From: Actinospineispora acaciae DSM 45401
GTDB taxonomy: Bacteria; Actinomycetota; Actinomycetes; Mycobacteriales; Pseudonocardiaceae
NCBI RefSeq assembly: GCF_000620785.1
Contig: NZ_JIAI01000015.1
Location: 107,001 to 171,000, forward strand
DNA length: 64,000 nucleotides
Direction of reading: 5' to 3'
A program made the translations under genes and the position numbers. Below are positions 44,094 through 52,213 of the stretch, one piece after another (position 1 is the stretch's first letter; each line of letters begins with the position of its first letter). The notes under the pieces were generated by a model. It did not search any database, was not told the DNA's origin, and saw only the letters and a program-made list of their open reading frames with translations.

Positions 44094-45092
44094 ATGACCA
44101 GCCGCTCGGTCCGCCGGCAGGAACAGCTCGGCCTCGCTCGCTCTCTGCGCTCCGACGGCCAGCCGTGGTCCGCCATCGCGGCGGTGCTGCGCGACCGGTA
44201 CGAAGTGAACGCACGGGTAGCGATGCGACTGGCGCACGGCTGGGGCCAGGCCGACGCGGCAGCCGAATGGAACCGACGGTGGCCCGACGAACCGAAGACG
44301 TTCAAGAGCTTCTCTTATTGGGAGAACTGGCCCGGCGACACCGGCTACACGCCGTCGATGATCGTGCTAGATCGCCTTGCCGAGCTGTACGAATGTGACG
44401 TCACCGATCTCCTCACCGACTGGGGCAGTTACCGAGACCGCGATTCGGCCCACCTCGGCCAAGCGGCCACAGAATCGTCGATTGCGGACTCGGCGCTGGA
44501 ATCGGCGACGCTCGCATGGCACGTACGGAACCTCGACCTCCAAGAGCTCACGCATGCCATCGGCGAATGGGCACAACGAATTCCCCTGGATGACCGCCGC
44601 TCATTACTTCTCAAGCTCAGCACCGCCACCGCATTCTCGGCGTCCTCACTCCCGGAGGTCCAATCACCGACGAGCGCCACACCCGCCACGCGGCCTTCGA
44701 CGCTGGCCGGTTACTGGACCAGTCGCTACACGTACTGGAGCAGCGGGCGCGACACCGAGCTGGCTGGCGAGCATCGAGTGCGTCTGACGGTCGAGGACGG
44801 CCGGCTGCTCGGCCGGAGCCTGCCGCACCCGGAGGGCAGCGAACTGGACCTATCCCTGGCAGTCGAGGGCACAGTCGCCACTGGGACATGGACTGAGCGG
44901 ACTTCGCCGATCGGCTACTACCGTGCGGCTACCTACCGTGGTGTCTTGCAGCTCGTAGTCGATCCAACCGGCCGTTCGATGGCCGGGAGATGGCTGGGCG
45001 TCAGCAAGAGGTTCACCGTGAAGTCCGGTGAGTGGCGCCTCAGCTGGGACGGCCCATCGGAGCACCCGGACGCCCATGTCAGCCCTGCGTGA
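44094..45092 (+). CDS. XRE-like helix-turn-helix regulator with C-terminal beta-rich domain
   Basis: 332 residues. N-terminal part (about 1-105) has QEQLGLARSLRSDGQPWSAIAAVLRDRYEVNARVAMRLAHGW and later EWNRRWPDEPKTFKSFSYWENWP and LDRLAELYECDVTDLL, the arrangement of a Streptomyces-type XRE-like regulator that I recognise by pattern. After a linker the C-terminal domain (about 200-325) is strand-rich: GYWTSRYTYWSSGRDTELAG, ATGTWTERTSPIGYYRAATY and WRLSW, possibly a ligand-sensing barrel. Codon use is visibly less GC-extreme than in flanking genes. Divergent from the peptide/methyltransferase unit and so a likely local regulator. Confidence 0.78.
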   Translation: MTSRSVRRQEQLGLARSLRSDGQPWSAIAAVLRDRYEVNARVAMRLAHGWGQADAAAEWNRRWPDEPKTFKSFSYWENWPGDTGYTPSMIVLDRLAELYECDVTDLLTDWGSYRDRDSAHLGQAATESSIADSALESATLAWHVRNLDLQELTHAIGEWAQRIPLDDRRSLLLKLSTATAFSASSLPEVQSPTSATPATRPSTLAGYWTSRYTYWSSGRDTELAGEHRVRLTVEDGRLLGRSLPHPEGSELDLSLAVEGTVATGTWTERTSPIGYYRAATYRGVLQLVVDPTGRSMAGRWLGVSKRFTVKSGEWRLSWDGPSEHPDAHVSPA

Positions 45093-45135
45093 GCGGCTAC
45101 CGCACACGCGACCTTTGGGGCCATCGAGTGGAATG

Positions 45136-46041
45136 TCAACCCTGCTTGGTCATGGGGCCGGTCACCACGAATACGACGGTTGCACCCGACCCGACAACGC
45201 CCTCCTCAACACATGCATAGAGTCCATACAGCGCCTTGGCGACATATACCCAATCGAGCGCGATCCCGTGCCGGTCGCGGAACTCGGCAATGAAGTCATC
45301 CAGCTCCGACTTTCGCCGGGCGAAGCCTCCGAAATGGAAACGGTGATTGATCGACCAGTTGTCCAGCCGCTTCCCGATCGCCTCAACCTGGATTCCAGCA
45401 ACCTCGTCATCCAGATACTCCGCTCCCCGGAGTACCGAGAAGCCCAAGGCCCGCTGCCCACCCGTCAAACCCGCCGAGAGTCCGGCCAGCGTGCCACCCG
45501 TGCCCACCGGACAGACAACGAGATCGAAACGCTCTTGAATCTCCGCGATCATCTCGCTACATCCGCGTAGCGCGAGCGGCGCGCTCCCGCCCTCCGGAAC
45601 CAGATAGAAGTCGCCGAACTTCTGACGCAGGCCATCGAGCACGTCAGGTGCTGTCTTGGCGCGGTAAGTTGCGCGATCGAGATAGTGCAGCCGCATGCCG
45701 TCCGCCACCGCCGCCGCCAACTGATCGTTGAACGGCTGCTCCTCGCCTCGGATCATTCCGATCGTGGCGAAGCCGAAGCGACGACCGGCTGCGGCCACAG
45801 CGCGAACATGATTGGAATAAGCACCGCCAAACGTCAACAATGTTGTCGCGCCGCGAGACCGCGCATCGACCAGTTGGTACTTCAGCTTGCGCCATTTGTT
45901 GCCGGACAATACCGGGTCGATCAGGTCGTCCCGCTTCATCAGCACGCGCACCGAACCGAGCCGGTCGTCCGACAGCTCGGTCAACGGCGACGGCAGTCGC
46001 AACGAGCGCTCGAAGTCCTCCAGCAGGACAACCACCACCAA
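45136..46041 (-). CDS. PLP-dependent D-cysteine desulfhydrase / ACC deaminase-like enzyme
   Basis: About 301 residues. The start could be TTG 46041 or GTG 46038; AAGGG lies five to eight bases before them. Fold-type II PLP enzyme: VLMKRDDL, PLP lysine near residue 49 in SGNKWRKLKYQ, LTFGGAYSNHVRAVAAAG (Ser-Asn-His), and phosphate loop PVGTGGTLAG. This set defines the ACC deaminase/D-cysteine desulfhydrase group; without the ACC-specific residues checked, desulfhydrase or a D-amino-acid lyase is as likely. Base composition is more AT-rich than most of the window, like the adjacent regulator. Confidence 0.8.
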   Translation of the reverse strand: MVVVVLLEDFERSLRLPSPLTELSDDRLGSVRVLMKRDDLIDPVLSGNKWRKLKYQLVDARSRGATTLLTFGGAYSNHVRAVAAAGRRFGFATIGMIRGEEQPFNDQLAAAVADGMRLHYLDRATYRAKTAPDVLDGLRQKFGDFYLVPEGGSAPLALRGCSEMIAEIQERFDLVVCPVGTGGTLAGLSAGLTGGQRALGFSVLRGAEYLDDEVAGIQVEAIGKRLDNWSINHRFHFGGFARRKSELDDFIAEFRDRHGIALDWVYVAKALYGLYACVEEGVVGSGATVVFVVTGPMTKQG

Positions 46042-46101
46042 GCCAACCCTTGACGCACCTGCCAGCGAACCGTAGTCCGTCCCGATGCGTCAGAGCGCGG
46101 G

Positions 46102-46836
46102 CTAGTCCATGAGCAGGCCGCCGTTGACGTCCAGGACCTCGCCGGTGATCCACGCCGCCTCCCGGGAGGCCAGGAAGCAGACGGCGGCGGCGACCTCGTC
46201 GGGGCGGCCGTAGCGGCCCAGCGGGACCTGGGCGAGCACGCGCGCGGCCGCCTCCGGGGGCATCGAGGCGATCAGGCCGGTGTCGACCGGGCCGGGGGCC
46301 ACGGCGTTCACGGTGATCGCGGACTGCGCCAGCTCGCGGGCCGCGCTCTTGGTCAGGGCCAGCAGCCCGGCCTTGGCGCTGGCGTACGCGGACGTGCCGA
46401 ACAGCCCGCCGCCCACCTTGCCGGCCACCGAGGCGACGTTCACGATCCGCCCGCCGCCGGCCGCGCGCATCACCGGCGCGGCGGCCTGGACGGCCACGAA
46501 CGCGGCGTCCAGGTTCACCTCGTGCACCCGCCGCCAGGTCGCCGCGTCCAGGTCGGGTAGCGGCTCGGTGTTCAGCAGCGCGGCGTTGTTGACCAGTATC
46601 GGCAGGTCGGCCCCGGCCAGGCCCTGGGCGACCGCGGCACGCAGGGCGGGATGGTCGGTGACGTCCAGCGCCACCGTCGAGTGCGGCGGGCCGAGCGCGG
46701 CGGCTCCCAGCGCGGCGGCGTCGCGGTCCAGCAGGGTGACCCGCGCGCCCTGGCCGGCCAGGGTCCGCGCCACGGCCAGCCCGATGCCGCGCGCCGCCCC
46801 GGTCACCACGGCGGCGGCACCGTCCAGCTCAAGCAC
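46102..46836 (-). CDS. Short-chain dehydrogenase/reductase (FabG-like)
   Basis: 244 residues, GTG start. Classical SDR: TGAARGIG (12-19), LVNNAALLNT, ASVAGKVGG with catalytic Ser, YASAK (Tyr-x-x-x-Lys), APGPVDTGLI and the typical end ITGEVLDVNGGLLMD. Substrate unknown. Its start lies eight bases inside the end of the MFS gene, so transporter and dehydrogenase form an operon, which suggests the enzyme acts on the imported compound. Confidence 0.87.
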   Translation of the reverse strand: MLELDGAAAVVTGAARGIGLAVARTLAGQGARVTLLDRDAAALGAAALGPPHSTVALDVTDHPALRAAVAQGLAGADLPILVNNAALLNTEPLPDLDAATWRRVHEVNLDAAFVAVQAAAPVMRAAGGGRIVNVASVAGKVGGGLFGTSAYASAKAGLLALTKSAARELAQSAITVNAVAPGPVDTGLIASMPPEAAARVLAQVPLGRYGRPDEVAAAVCFLASREAAWITGEVLDVNGGLLMD

Positions 46837-48142
46837 GGGTGTCCAGCGGGAGCGAGCCGAGGCCGTCGGAGAAGTCGGCGTCCTTGGTCTCGCGCAGCAG
46901 CGCCAGGCTCGCCAGGCATACCACCGCGATCCCGATCAGGTACACCGACACCCACGTCGAGGACCCGGTGCTCTCCAGCAGCTTGGTGGCCACCAGCGGG
47001 CTGATCCCGCCGCCGACGATGCCGCTGGCGCTGTACGCGAACGACGCGCCCGAGTACCGGTAGCGGACCCGGAACAGCTCCGGCAGGTACGCCCCCATCG
47101 GCCCGTAGAGCAGCGCGAACACCAGCAGCCCGACCACCATGGCCAGCCCGATCAGGATCGGCTCGCGGGTCTGGATCAGCGCGAACAGCGGGAACGCCCA
47201 CACCGCGGCGAGCACCGCCGCGCCCATGCACATCCACCGCCGGCCCACCCGGTCGGAGATCAGCGCGAACCAGAGCGTGGCCAGGCCCATCACGGCGGCC
47301 GCCACGATCGCGCCGACCAGCAGCGTGCCGCGCGGGATCTTCAGCGTGGTCGCGCCGTAGGACAGGCAGAACGTGGTGATCATGTAGAAGGTGGTGTGCG
47401 CCAGGATGAACGACAGCGTGGCCAGCGCGAGCACGCCGGGCTGGTGGCGCAGCAGCTCCAGGAACGGCACCTTGACCGGCTGGTGCGCGGCGGCCGCCGC
47501 CTGGAACACCGGCGTCTCCGCGATCTTCATCCGGATGTAGTAGCCGACCGCGAGCAGCACCGCCGAGGCCAGGAACGGGATCCGCCAGCCCCACGCCTCG
47601 AACGCCGCCGGGCTCATCACGGCGTTGAGCAGCAGGAACAGCGCGTTCCCGAGCACGAACCCGACCGCCGGCCCGAGCTGCGGGAACGCCGAGTACAGCC
47701 CGCGCTTGCCCGGCGGTGCGTACTCGGTGGCCAGCAGCACCGCGCCGCCCCACTCCCCGCCGAGCCCGATGCCCTGGGCGAACCGCAGCACCACCAACAG
47801 CAGCGGCGCCGCCACCCCGATCGTGGCGTACGACGGCACCAGCCCGATCGCCACCGTGGACAGGCCCATCACCAGCAACGACGCGATCAGCATCCGCTTG
47901 CGACCGATCCGGTCGCCGAAGTGGCCGAACAGGATCGCCCCCAGCGGCCGCGCGATGAACCCCACCGCGAACGTGGCCAGCGACGCCAGCGTGCCCGCCG
48001 TGTCGGAGAACGACGGGAAGAACAGCTTGCCGAACACCAGCGCGGCGGCGGTGCCGTAGATGTAGAAGTCGTAGAACTCGATCGCGGTCCCGATGAAGCT
48101 GGCGATCGCAATGCGGCTCCGCGACGGTGTAGCTGCGGTCAT
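46829..48142 (-). CDS. MFS transporter, metabolite:H+ symporter (MHS) type
   Basis: 437 residues, twelve membrane helices. MHS signatures: FIGTAIEFYDFYIYGTAAAL at the N-terminus, GAILFGHFGDRIGRKRML (loop 2-3), QGIGLGGEWGGAVLLATEY, and GPMGAYLPELF in the second half. Relatives (ShiA, KgtP, ProP, CitA) import small carboxylates or betaines with protons. Paired with an SDR downstream. Confidence 0.88.
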   Translation of the reverse strand: MTAATPSRSRIAIASFIGTAIEFYDFYIYGTAAALVFGKLFFPSFSDTAGTLASLATFAVGFIARPLGAILFGHFGDRIGRKRMLIASLLVMGLSTVAIGLVPSYATIGVAAPLLLVVLRFAQGIGLGGEWGGAVLLATEYAPPGKRGLYSAFPQLGPAVGFVLGNALFLLLNAVMSPAAFEAWGWRIPFLASAVLLAVGYYIRMKIAETPVFQAAAAAHQPVKVPFLELLRHQPGVLALATLSFILAHTTFYMITTFCLSYGATTLKIPRGTLLVGAIVAAAVMGLATLWFALISDRVGRRWMCMGAAVLAAVWAFPLFALIQTREPILIGLAMVVGLLVFALLYGPMGAYLPELFRVRYRYSGASFAYSASGIVGGGISPLVATKLLESTGSSTWVSVYLIGIAVVCLASLALLRETKDADFSDGLGSLPLDTRA

Positions 48143-48267
48143 GCCGCGGATCCTCGCAGGTCGAGCCGCATCGCGCGCGCCCGATCGCGGTGATATGCGC
48201 GACCGGCATCGCGCTCAGCCCGCGCTCAGCCCGCGCGCGGCCCGACGGCGCGACGCAGGATGGAGGC

Positions 48268-49161
48268 ATGACGGATGTGACGGTTGCGGTGGTCGGGCCG
48301 GGGGCGATCGGGGCGACGTTCGCGGCGGTGGCCCGGCGGGCGGGGGTGCGGGAGCTGACGCTGTGCGGGCGGACCCCGGTGGAGCGGATCACGGTGCGCG
48401 CGGACCGGGGCGAACCGGTGGTGCTCGAGGACGGCGTACGGACCGAGCCCGGCGGCGTCCGGGGACCCGTCGACTGGGTGCTGCTCGCGGTCAAGGCGCA
48501 CCAGACGCCGGGCGCGGGCGAGTGGCTGCGCGCGCTCACCGGGCCGGACACGGTGGTCGCCGTCCTGCAGAACGGGGTGGAGCACCACGAGCGGGTGGCG
48601 CCGTTCGTGGACGGCGCCGCCGTGCTGCCCGCCGTGGTGTGGTGCCCCGCCGAGCCGCTGGACCGCGAGACCGTGCGGCTGCGTGGCGAGCCCGCACTGA
48701 CCGTGCCGGACCGCCCCGAGGGCCGCGCGCTGGCCGACCTGCTCCGCCCCGGCGGCGCGCGCGTCGACCCGGCCCCGGACTTCCGCACCGCGCTGTGGCG
48801 CAAGCTGACCATGAACGCGGTGGCCGGCCTCCAGGTCCTGACCGGCCGGCGCGCCGGCATGTACCGCCGCCCGGACATGCGCCGGCTGACCGTCGAGCTG
48901 GCCAGGGAGTGCATCGCGGTGGCCACCGCCGAGGGCGCCAACCTGGCCCCGTCCGTCGCCGAGGACATCGCCGCCGAGCTCGCCGCGATGCCGCCCGACC
49001 TCGGCTCCTCCATCCTGTTCGACCGCGCCGCCGGCCGCGTCCTGGAATGGGACGCCCGCAACGGCGTGGTCCAGCGCTTCGGCGCGCGCCACGGCGTGCC
49101 CACCCCGGTCAGCGACGTGCTGGTCCCCCTGCTCGCCGCCGCCAGCGACGACCCGAACTGA
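48268..49161 (+). CDS. Ketopantoate reductase (ApbA/PanE) family protein
   Basis: 297 residues from ATG 48268, with GGATGGAGG upstream. N-terminal dinucleotide motif VVGPGAIGATFAAVA (6-20), DWVLLAVKAHQT, LQNGVEH; C-terminal helical domain with the catalytic-lysine motif WRKLTMNAVAGLQVL. Known reaction: NADPH reduction of ketopantoate to pantoate for CoA synthesis. Many paralogues act on other 2-oxo acids, and no pan genes are adjacent, so panE is only the family name. Its stop codon directly abuts the stop of the APC permease (TGATCA). Confidence 0.82.
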   Translation: MTDVTVAVVGPGAIGATFAAVARRAGVRELTLCGRTPVERITVRADRGEPVVLEDGVRTEPGGVRGPVDWVLLAVKAHQTPGAGEWLRALTGPDTVVAVLQNGVEHHERVAPFVDGAAVLPAVVWCPAEPLDRETVRLRGEPALTVPDRPEGRALADLLRPGGARVDPAPDFRTALWRKLTMNAVAGLQVLTGRRAGMYRRPDMRRLTVELARECIAVATAEGANLAPSVAEDIAAELAAMPPDLGSSILFDRAAGRVLEWDARNGVVQRFGARHGVPTPVSDVLVPLLAAASDDPN

Positions 49162-50580
49162 TCACCGACCGCCCGAGGCAACCCGCGCGGCATTGCGGCG
49201 CCCGTACCCGAAGTACACCACCAGCCCGACGACCACCCAGATCGTGAACGCGGCCCAGGTCAGCCCGGCCAGGGTCACCGCGAGCGCGACACAGCCCGCC
49301 AGCGCCAGCAGCGGCACCACCGGCATGAACGGCACGCGGAACGGCCGTTCCCGGTCCGGCTCCAGCCGCCGCAGCATCATCACCCCGACCGCCACCAGCG
49401 CGAACGCGCTCAGTGCCCCCAGGTTCACCAGCTCGGCGACCACGATGATCGGGGTCAGGCCGGCGATCAGCGCGCTGGCCGTACCGAGCAGCAGGGTCAG
49501 CCGCAGCGGCGCCCCGGAGCGGCTGGTGGTGGCCAGCCCGGCCGGCAGCAGGCCGTCGCGGCACATCGCATAGCTCAGCCTGGTCTGGCCGTAGACGATC
49601 ATCAGCAGTCCCTTGGCCAGCGCGACCACCGAGGCGACGAAGATCAGGTCGCCGACCCAGCCGAGGTTCAGCGCGCCGAACGCGGTGGCCACCGGGGCCG
49701 AGGTGTTCAGGGTGGGGTACGGCGCCACGCCGGTCAGCACCGCGCTCACGGCCGCGTACAGCACGGCGGCGATGAGCACCGTGGCGATGATCCCGAACGG
49801 CAGGTCGCGGCGCGGGTTGCGGCACTCCTCGGCCGAGGTGGCCACGATGTCGAAGCCGAGGAACGCGAAGCAGCCCAGCGCGGCCCCGCCGACGATCCCG
49901 GACAGCCCGAACGGCGTGAACGGCGTCCAGTTGACCGGGTCGATGTGTGGCGCGCCGATCGCGATGATCAGCAACAGGACCCCGATGGTGATCGCGACCA
50001 GCACCTTGGTCACGCGGGCGGTCAGCTTGACCTCGCCGGCCAGCACCGCGACCACCGCCAGGATGACCAGCACGGCGGGCAGGTTGATCACGCCGCCCTC
50101 GGCCGGCGACGAGGTGAGCGCCGCCGGAAGCGTGACCCCGAACAGCGCCTTCAAGGTGGCCACGAACATCCCGGACCATCCGATGGACACCGCCGAGCTG
50201 GCCACCACGTACTCCATGATCAGCAGCCAGCCGACGATGAACGCGGGTATCTCACCGAGCGTCGCGTAGCTGTACGTATAGGCGCTCCCGGACACCGGCA
50301 CCATCGAGGACAGCTCCCCGTAGCACAGCGCGACCAGCACGAACACCAGGCCGGACAGCACGAACGACAGCACGATGGCCGGGCCTGCCTTGGTCGCGGC
50401 GGCGACCCCGGTGACCACGAAGATCCCGGACCCCACGATGGTGGCCACGCCCATCGCCGTCAGGTCCAGCCGACCCAGGCTGCGCCGCAGCTTCCCCTCT
50501 CCGGCGGCACTGGCCGCCATCACCTCCGACGTGCTCCGCCGGCGCCAGTTCGCCGTATTCAGTGCAGGCCTCATCGGCAC
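49162..50580 (-). CDS. APC-superfamily amino acid permease
   Basis: 472 residues from GTG 50580, preferred over the ATG two codons on because GAGGGGGAG stands six bases before it. About twelve helices: MGVATIVGSGIFVVTGVAA (helix 1, substrate-binding GSGIF), SGSAYTYSYATLGEIPAFIVGW, CFAFLGFDIVATSAEECRNP, LSYAMCRDGLLP. The cationic amino acid transporter (CAT/YfnA-like) subgroup is the closest by motif. Convergent with the ketopantoate reductase gene without any gap. Confidence 0.87.
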   Translation of the reverse strand: MPMRPALNTANWRRRSTSEVMAASAAGEGKLRRSLGRLDLTAMGVATIVGSGIFVVTGVAAATKAGPAIVLSFVLSGLVFVLVALCYGELSSMVPVSGSAYTYSYATLGEIPAFIVGWLLIMEYVVASSAVSIGWSGMFVATLKALFGVTLPAALTSSPAEGGVINLPAVLVILAVVAVLAGEVKLTARVTKVLVAITIGVLLLIIAIGAPHIDPVNWTPFTPFGLSGIVGGAALGCFAFLGFDIVATSAEECRNPRRDLPFGIIATVLIAAVLYAAVSAVLTGVAPYPTLNTSAPVATAFGALNLGWVGDLIFVASVVALAKGLLMIVYGQTRLSYAMCRDGLLPAGLATTSRSGAPLRLTLLLGTASALIAGLTPIIVVAELVNLGALSAFALVAVGVMMLRRLEPDRERPFRVPFMPVVPLLALAGCVALAVTLAGLTWAAFTIWVVVGLVVYFGYGRRNAARVASGGR

Positions 50581-50692
50581 AGCGACTCCCCCTCGAGTCC
50601 TACGCGGTTCGATCTGTGTCCCCTTACCTTGCCGCGGAACCCGAGACGGCGCCGACGGGAATGCCACGGCGGCCCAGACCGTCCCAACAGAC

Positions 50693-51103
50693 GTGACGAC
50701 CGATGCCGGGCTCAGAAACGTCTTCGCCGAAGTGATCTACGAGGACCTCCCCGCCGCCATCACGTGGCTGGCGGACGCGTTCGGGTTCGCGCCCGGCAGG
50801 CAGGCGACGGACGACGAGGGCACCGTCGTCTTCGCCGAGCTGCACGCCGGCGCCGGCACCCTCCTCGCGCGCGTTCCGGAGCGAGACGGGGAGCTGAGCC
50901 CTCGCTCCCTCGGCGGCACCAGCCAGCAGCTCTACGTCCTCGTCGACGACCCCGACGCGCACTACGCCCAGGCCACAGCCCGGGGCGCCGAGATCGTCCT
51001 CGAGCCGACGGACATGCCCTTCGGCGCCCGCCTGTACTCCGTGCGCGATCCGGAAGGCCACCTGTGGACGTTCGGCACCTACCAGGTGCGGGCGGGTTCG
51101 TGA
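50693..51103 (+). CDS. VOC-family (glyoxalase/bleomycin resistance-like) protein
   Basis: 136 residues from GTG 50693, the first start in frame near the conserved region; no good ribosome site is visible, so the start is uncertain. Two beta-alpha-beta-beta-beta units: VIYEDLPAAITWLADAFGF ... and QQLYVLVDDPDAHYAQATARGAEIV ... YSVRDPEGHLWTFGTY. The ending RDPEGHxW is typical of YaeR/PhnB-like members. Metal ligands of true glyoxalase I are not obvious. Divergent from the APC permease. Confidence 0.78.
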   Translation: MTTDAGLRNVFAEVIYEDLPAAITWLADAFGFAPGRQATDDEGTVVFAELHAGAGTLLARVPERDGELSPRSLGGTSQQLYVLVDDPDAHYAQATARGAEIVLEPTDMPFGARLYSVRDPEGHLWTFGTYQVRAGS

Positions 51104-51113
51104 ACCGGCGAAC

Positions 51114-52190
51114 TCACGCGGTCCGGTAGGTGTCCCAGACCTTGGCGCGGAACTCGATGCCGTGCCCGGGGCGATCCGGCACGAGCACCGACCCACCGTC
51201 CGTACGCAGCGGCTCGGTGACGAACTCGTCGAGGAACGGGAAGTACTCCAGGTAGCTGGTGCCGGCCAGCGCGGCGGCCAGGTGCACGTGCAGCTCGGTG
51301 AAGAAGTGCGGGGCGAAGCCGAGGCCGTGCGCGGCGGCCAGCTCGCCGACCCGCAGCGCCTCGGTGATGCCGCCGACCATGCAGGCGTTGGGCTGCAGCA
51401 CGTCCAGGGCGCCGGCGGTCACGAACGGGACGAACTCGCGCGCGCTGCACAGGTGCTCGCCCGCCACGATCGGCATCGGCAGCGCGTCCGCCAGCCGGCG
51501 GTGCGCGTCGACGTCCTCGCTGCTGACCGGTTCCTCCAACCAGTAGACGTCGAAGTCGGCCAGCCGGCGGCCCAGCCACAGTGCGGTCGGCAGGTCCAGC
51601 CGCTCGTTGGCGTCACACATGATCCGGACCCGGTCGCCGAGCGCCTCGCGGACGGCGCCGACGCGCGAGACGTCCGCCACCGGGTCCAGCCCGACCCGGA
51701 CCTTGACCGCGTCGAAGCCGTCCTCCACGTAGCCCACCGACAGCGCCACCAGCTCCTCCGCCGGCAGCAGCGGGGATGCCTTGCCCGAGCCGTAGGCCGG
51801 CACCCGGTCGTGGACCTGGCCCAGCTCGCGGGCCAGCGAATGCCCGTGCAGCCGTGCCCGCAGGTCCCACAGCGCGATGTCCACGGCGGCGATCGCGAAC
51901 GAGTTCAGCCCCCGCCCCATCCGGTGCGTGATCGCCGCCAGCTCGTGCCAGATCTTCTTGGCCTCGAACGCCGAGCGCCCGACCACCCTGGCCAGCAGCA
52001 CGTCGTCCAGCAGTGCCTTGACCGCCGTGCCGCCGCCGAAGTCGGTCACCCACGCGAAGCCCATGCCGGTCTCGCCGTTCTCGGTGTGCAGGGTGACGCC
52101 CACCAGCTCGTGGTGAGCGTCCTCGAAGTCCCTGCTGGTCCGAACGAACGGCAGCCGTAAGATCCAGGTTTCCGCCTTGCTGATCAGCAA
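51114..52190 (-). CDS. Enolase-superfamily enzyme (mandelate racemase / MLE family)
   Basis: 358 residues from a TTG start, supported by GGAGAGG seven bases upstream. Capping domain then TIM barrel. Active-site signature: AVKVRVG (Lys-x-Arg where most racemases have Lys-x-Lys), metal ligands in MCDANERLD, WLEEPVS and AGEHL, then HFFTELHVHLAAAL with the His of the His-Asp dyad. This fits the mandelate racemase subgroup that dehydrates sugar acids or racemises acids. It is 23 bases downstream of an ABC permease gene in the same direction, so its substrate may be what the transporter brings in. Confidence 0.83.
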   Translation of the reverse strand: MLISKAETWILRLPFVRTSRDFEDAHHELVGVTLHTENGETGMGFAWVTDFGGGTAVKALLDDVLLARVVGRSAFEAKKIWHELAAITHRMGRGLNSFAIAAVDIALWDLRARLHGHSLARELGQVHDRVPAYGSGKASPLLPAEELVALSVGYVEDGFDAVKVRVGLDPVADVSRVGAVREALGDRVRIMCDANERLDLPTALWLGRRLADFDVYWLEEPVSSEDVDAHRRLADALPMPIVAGEHLCSAREFVPFVTAGALDVLQPNACMVGGITEALRVGELAAAHGLGFAPHFFTELHVHLAAALAGTSYLEYFPFLDEFVTEPLRTDGGSVLVPDRPGHGIEFRAKVWDTYRTA

Positions 52191-52213
52191 CTATCGACCT
52201 CTCCGCTCAAGAA

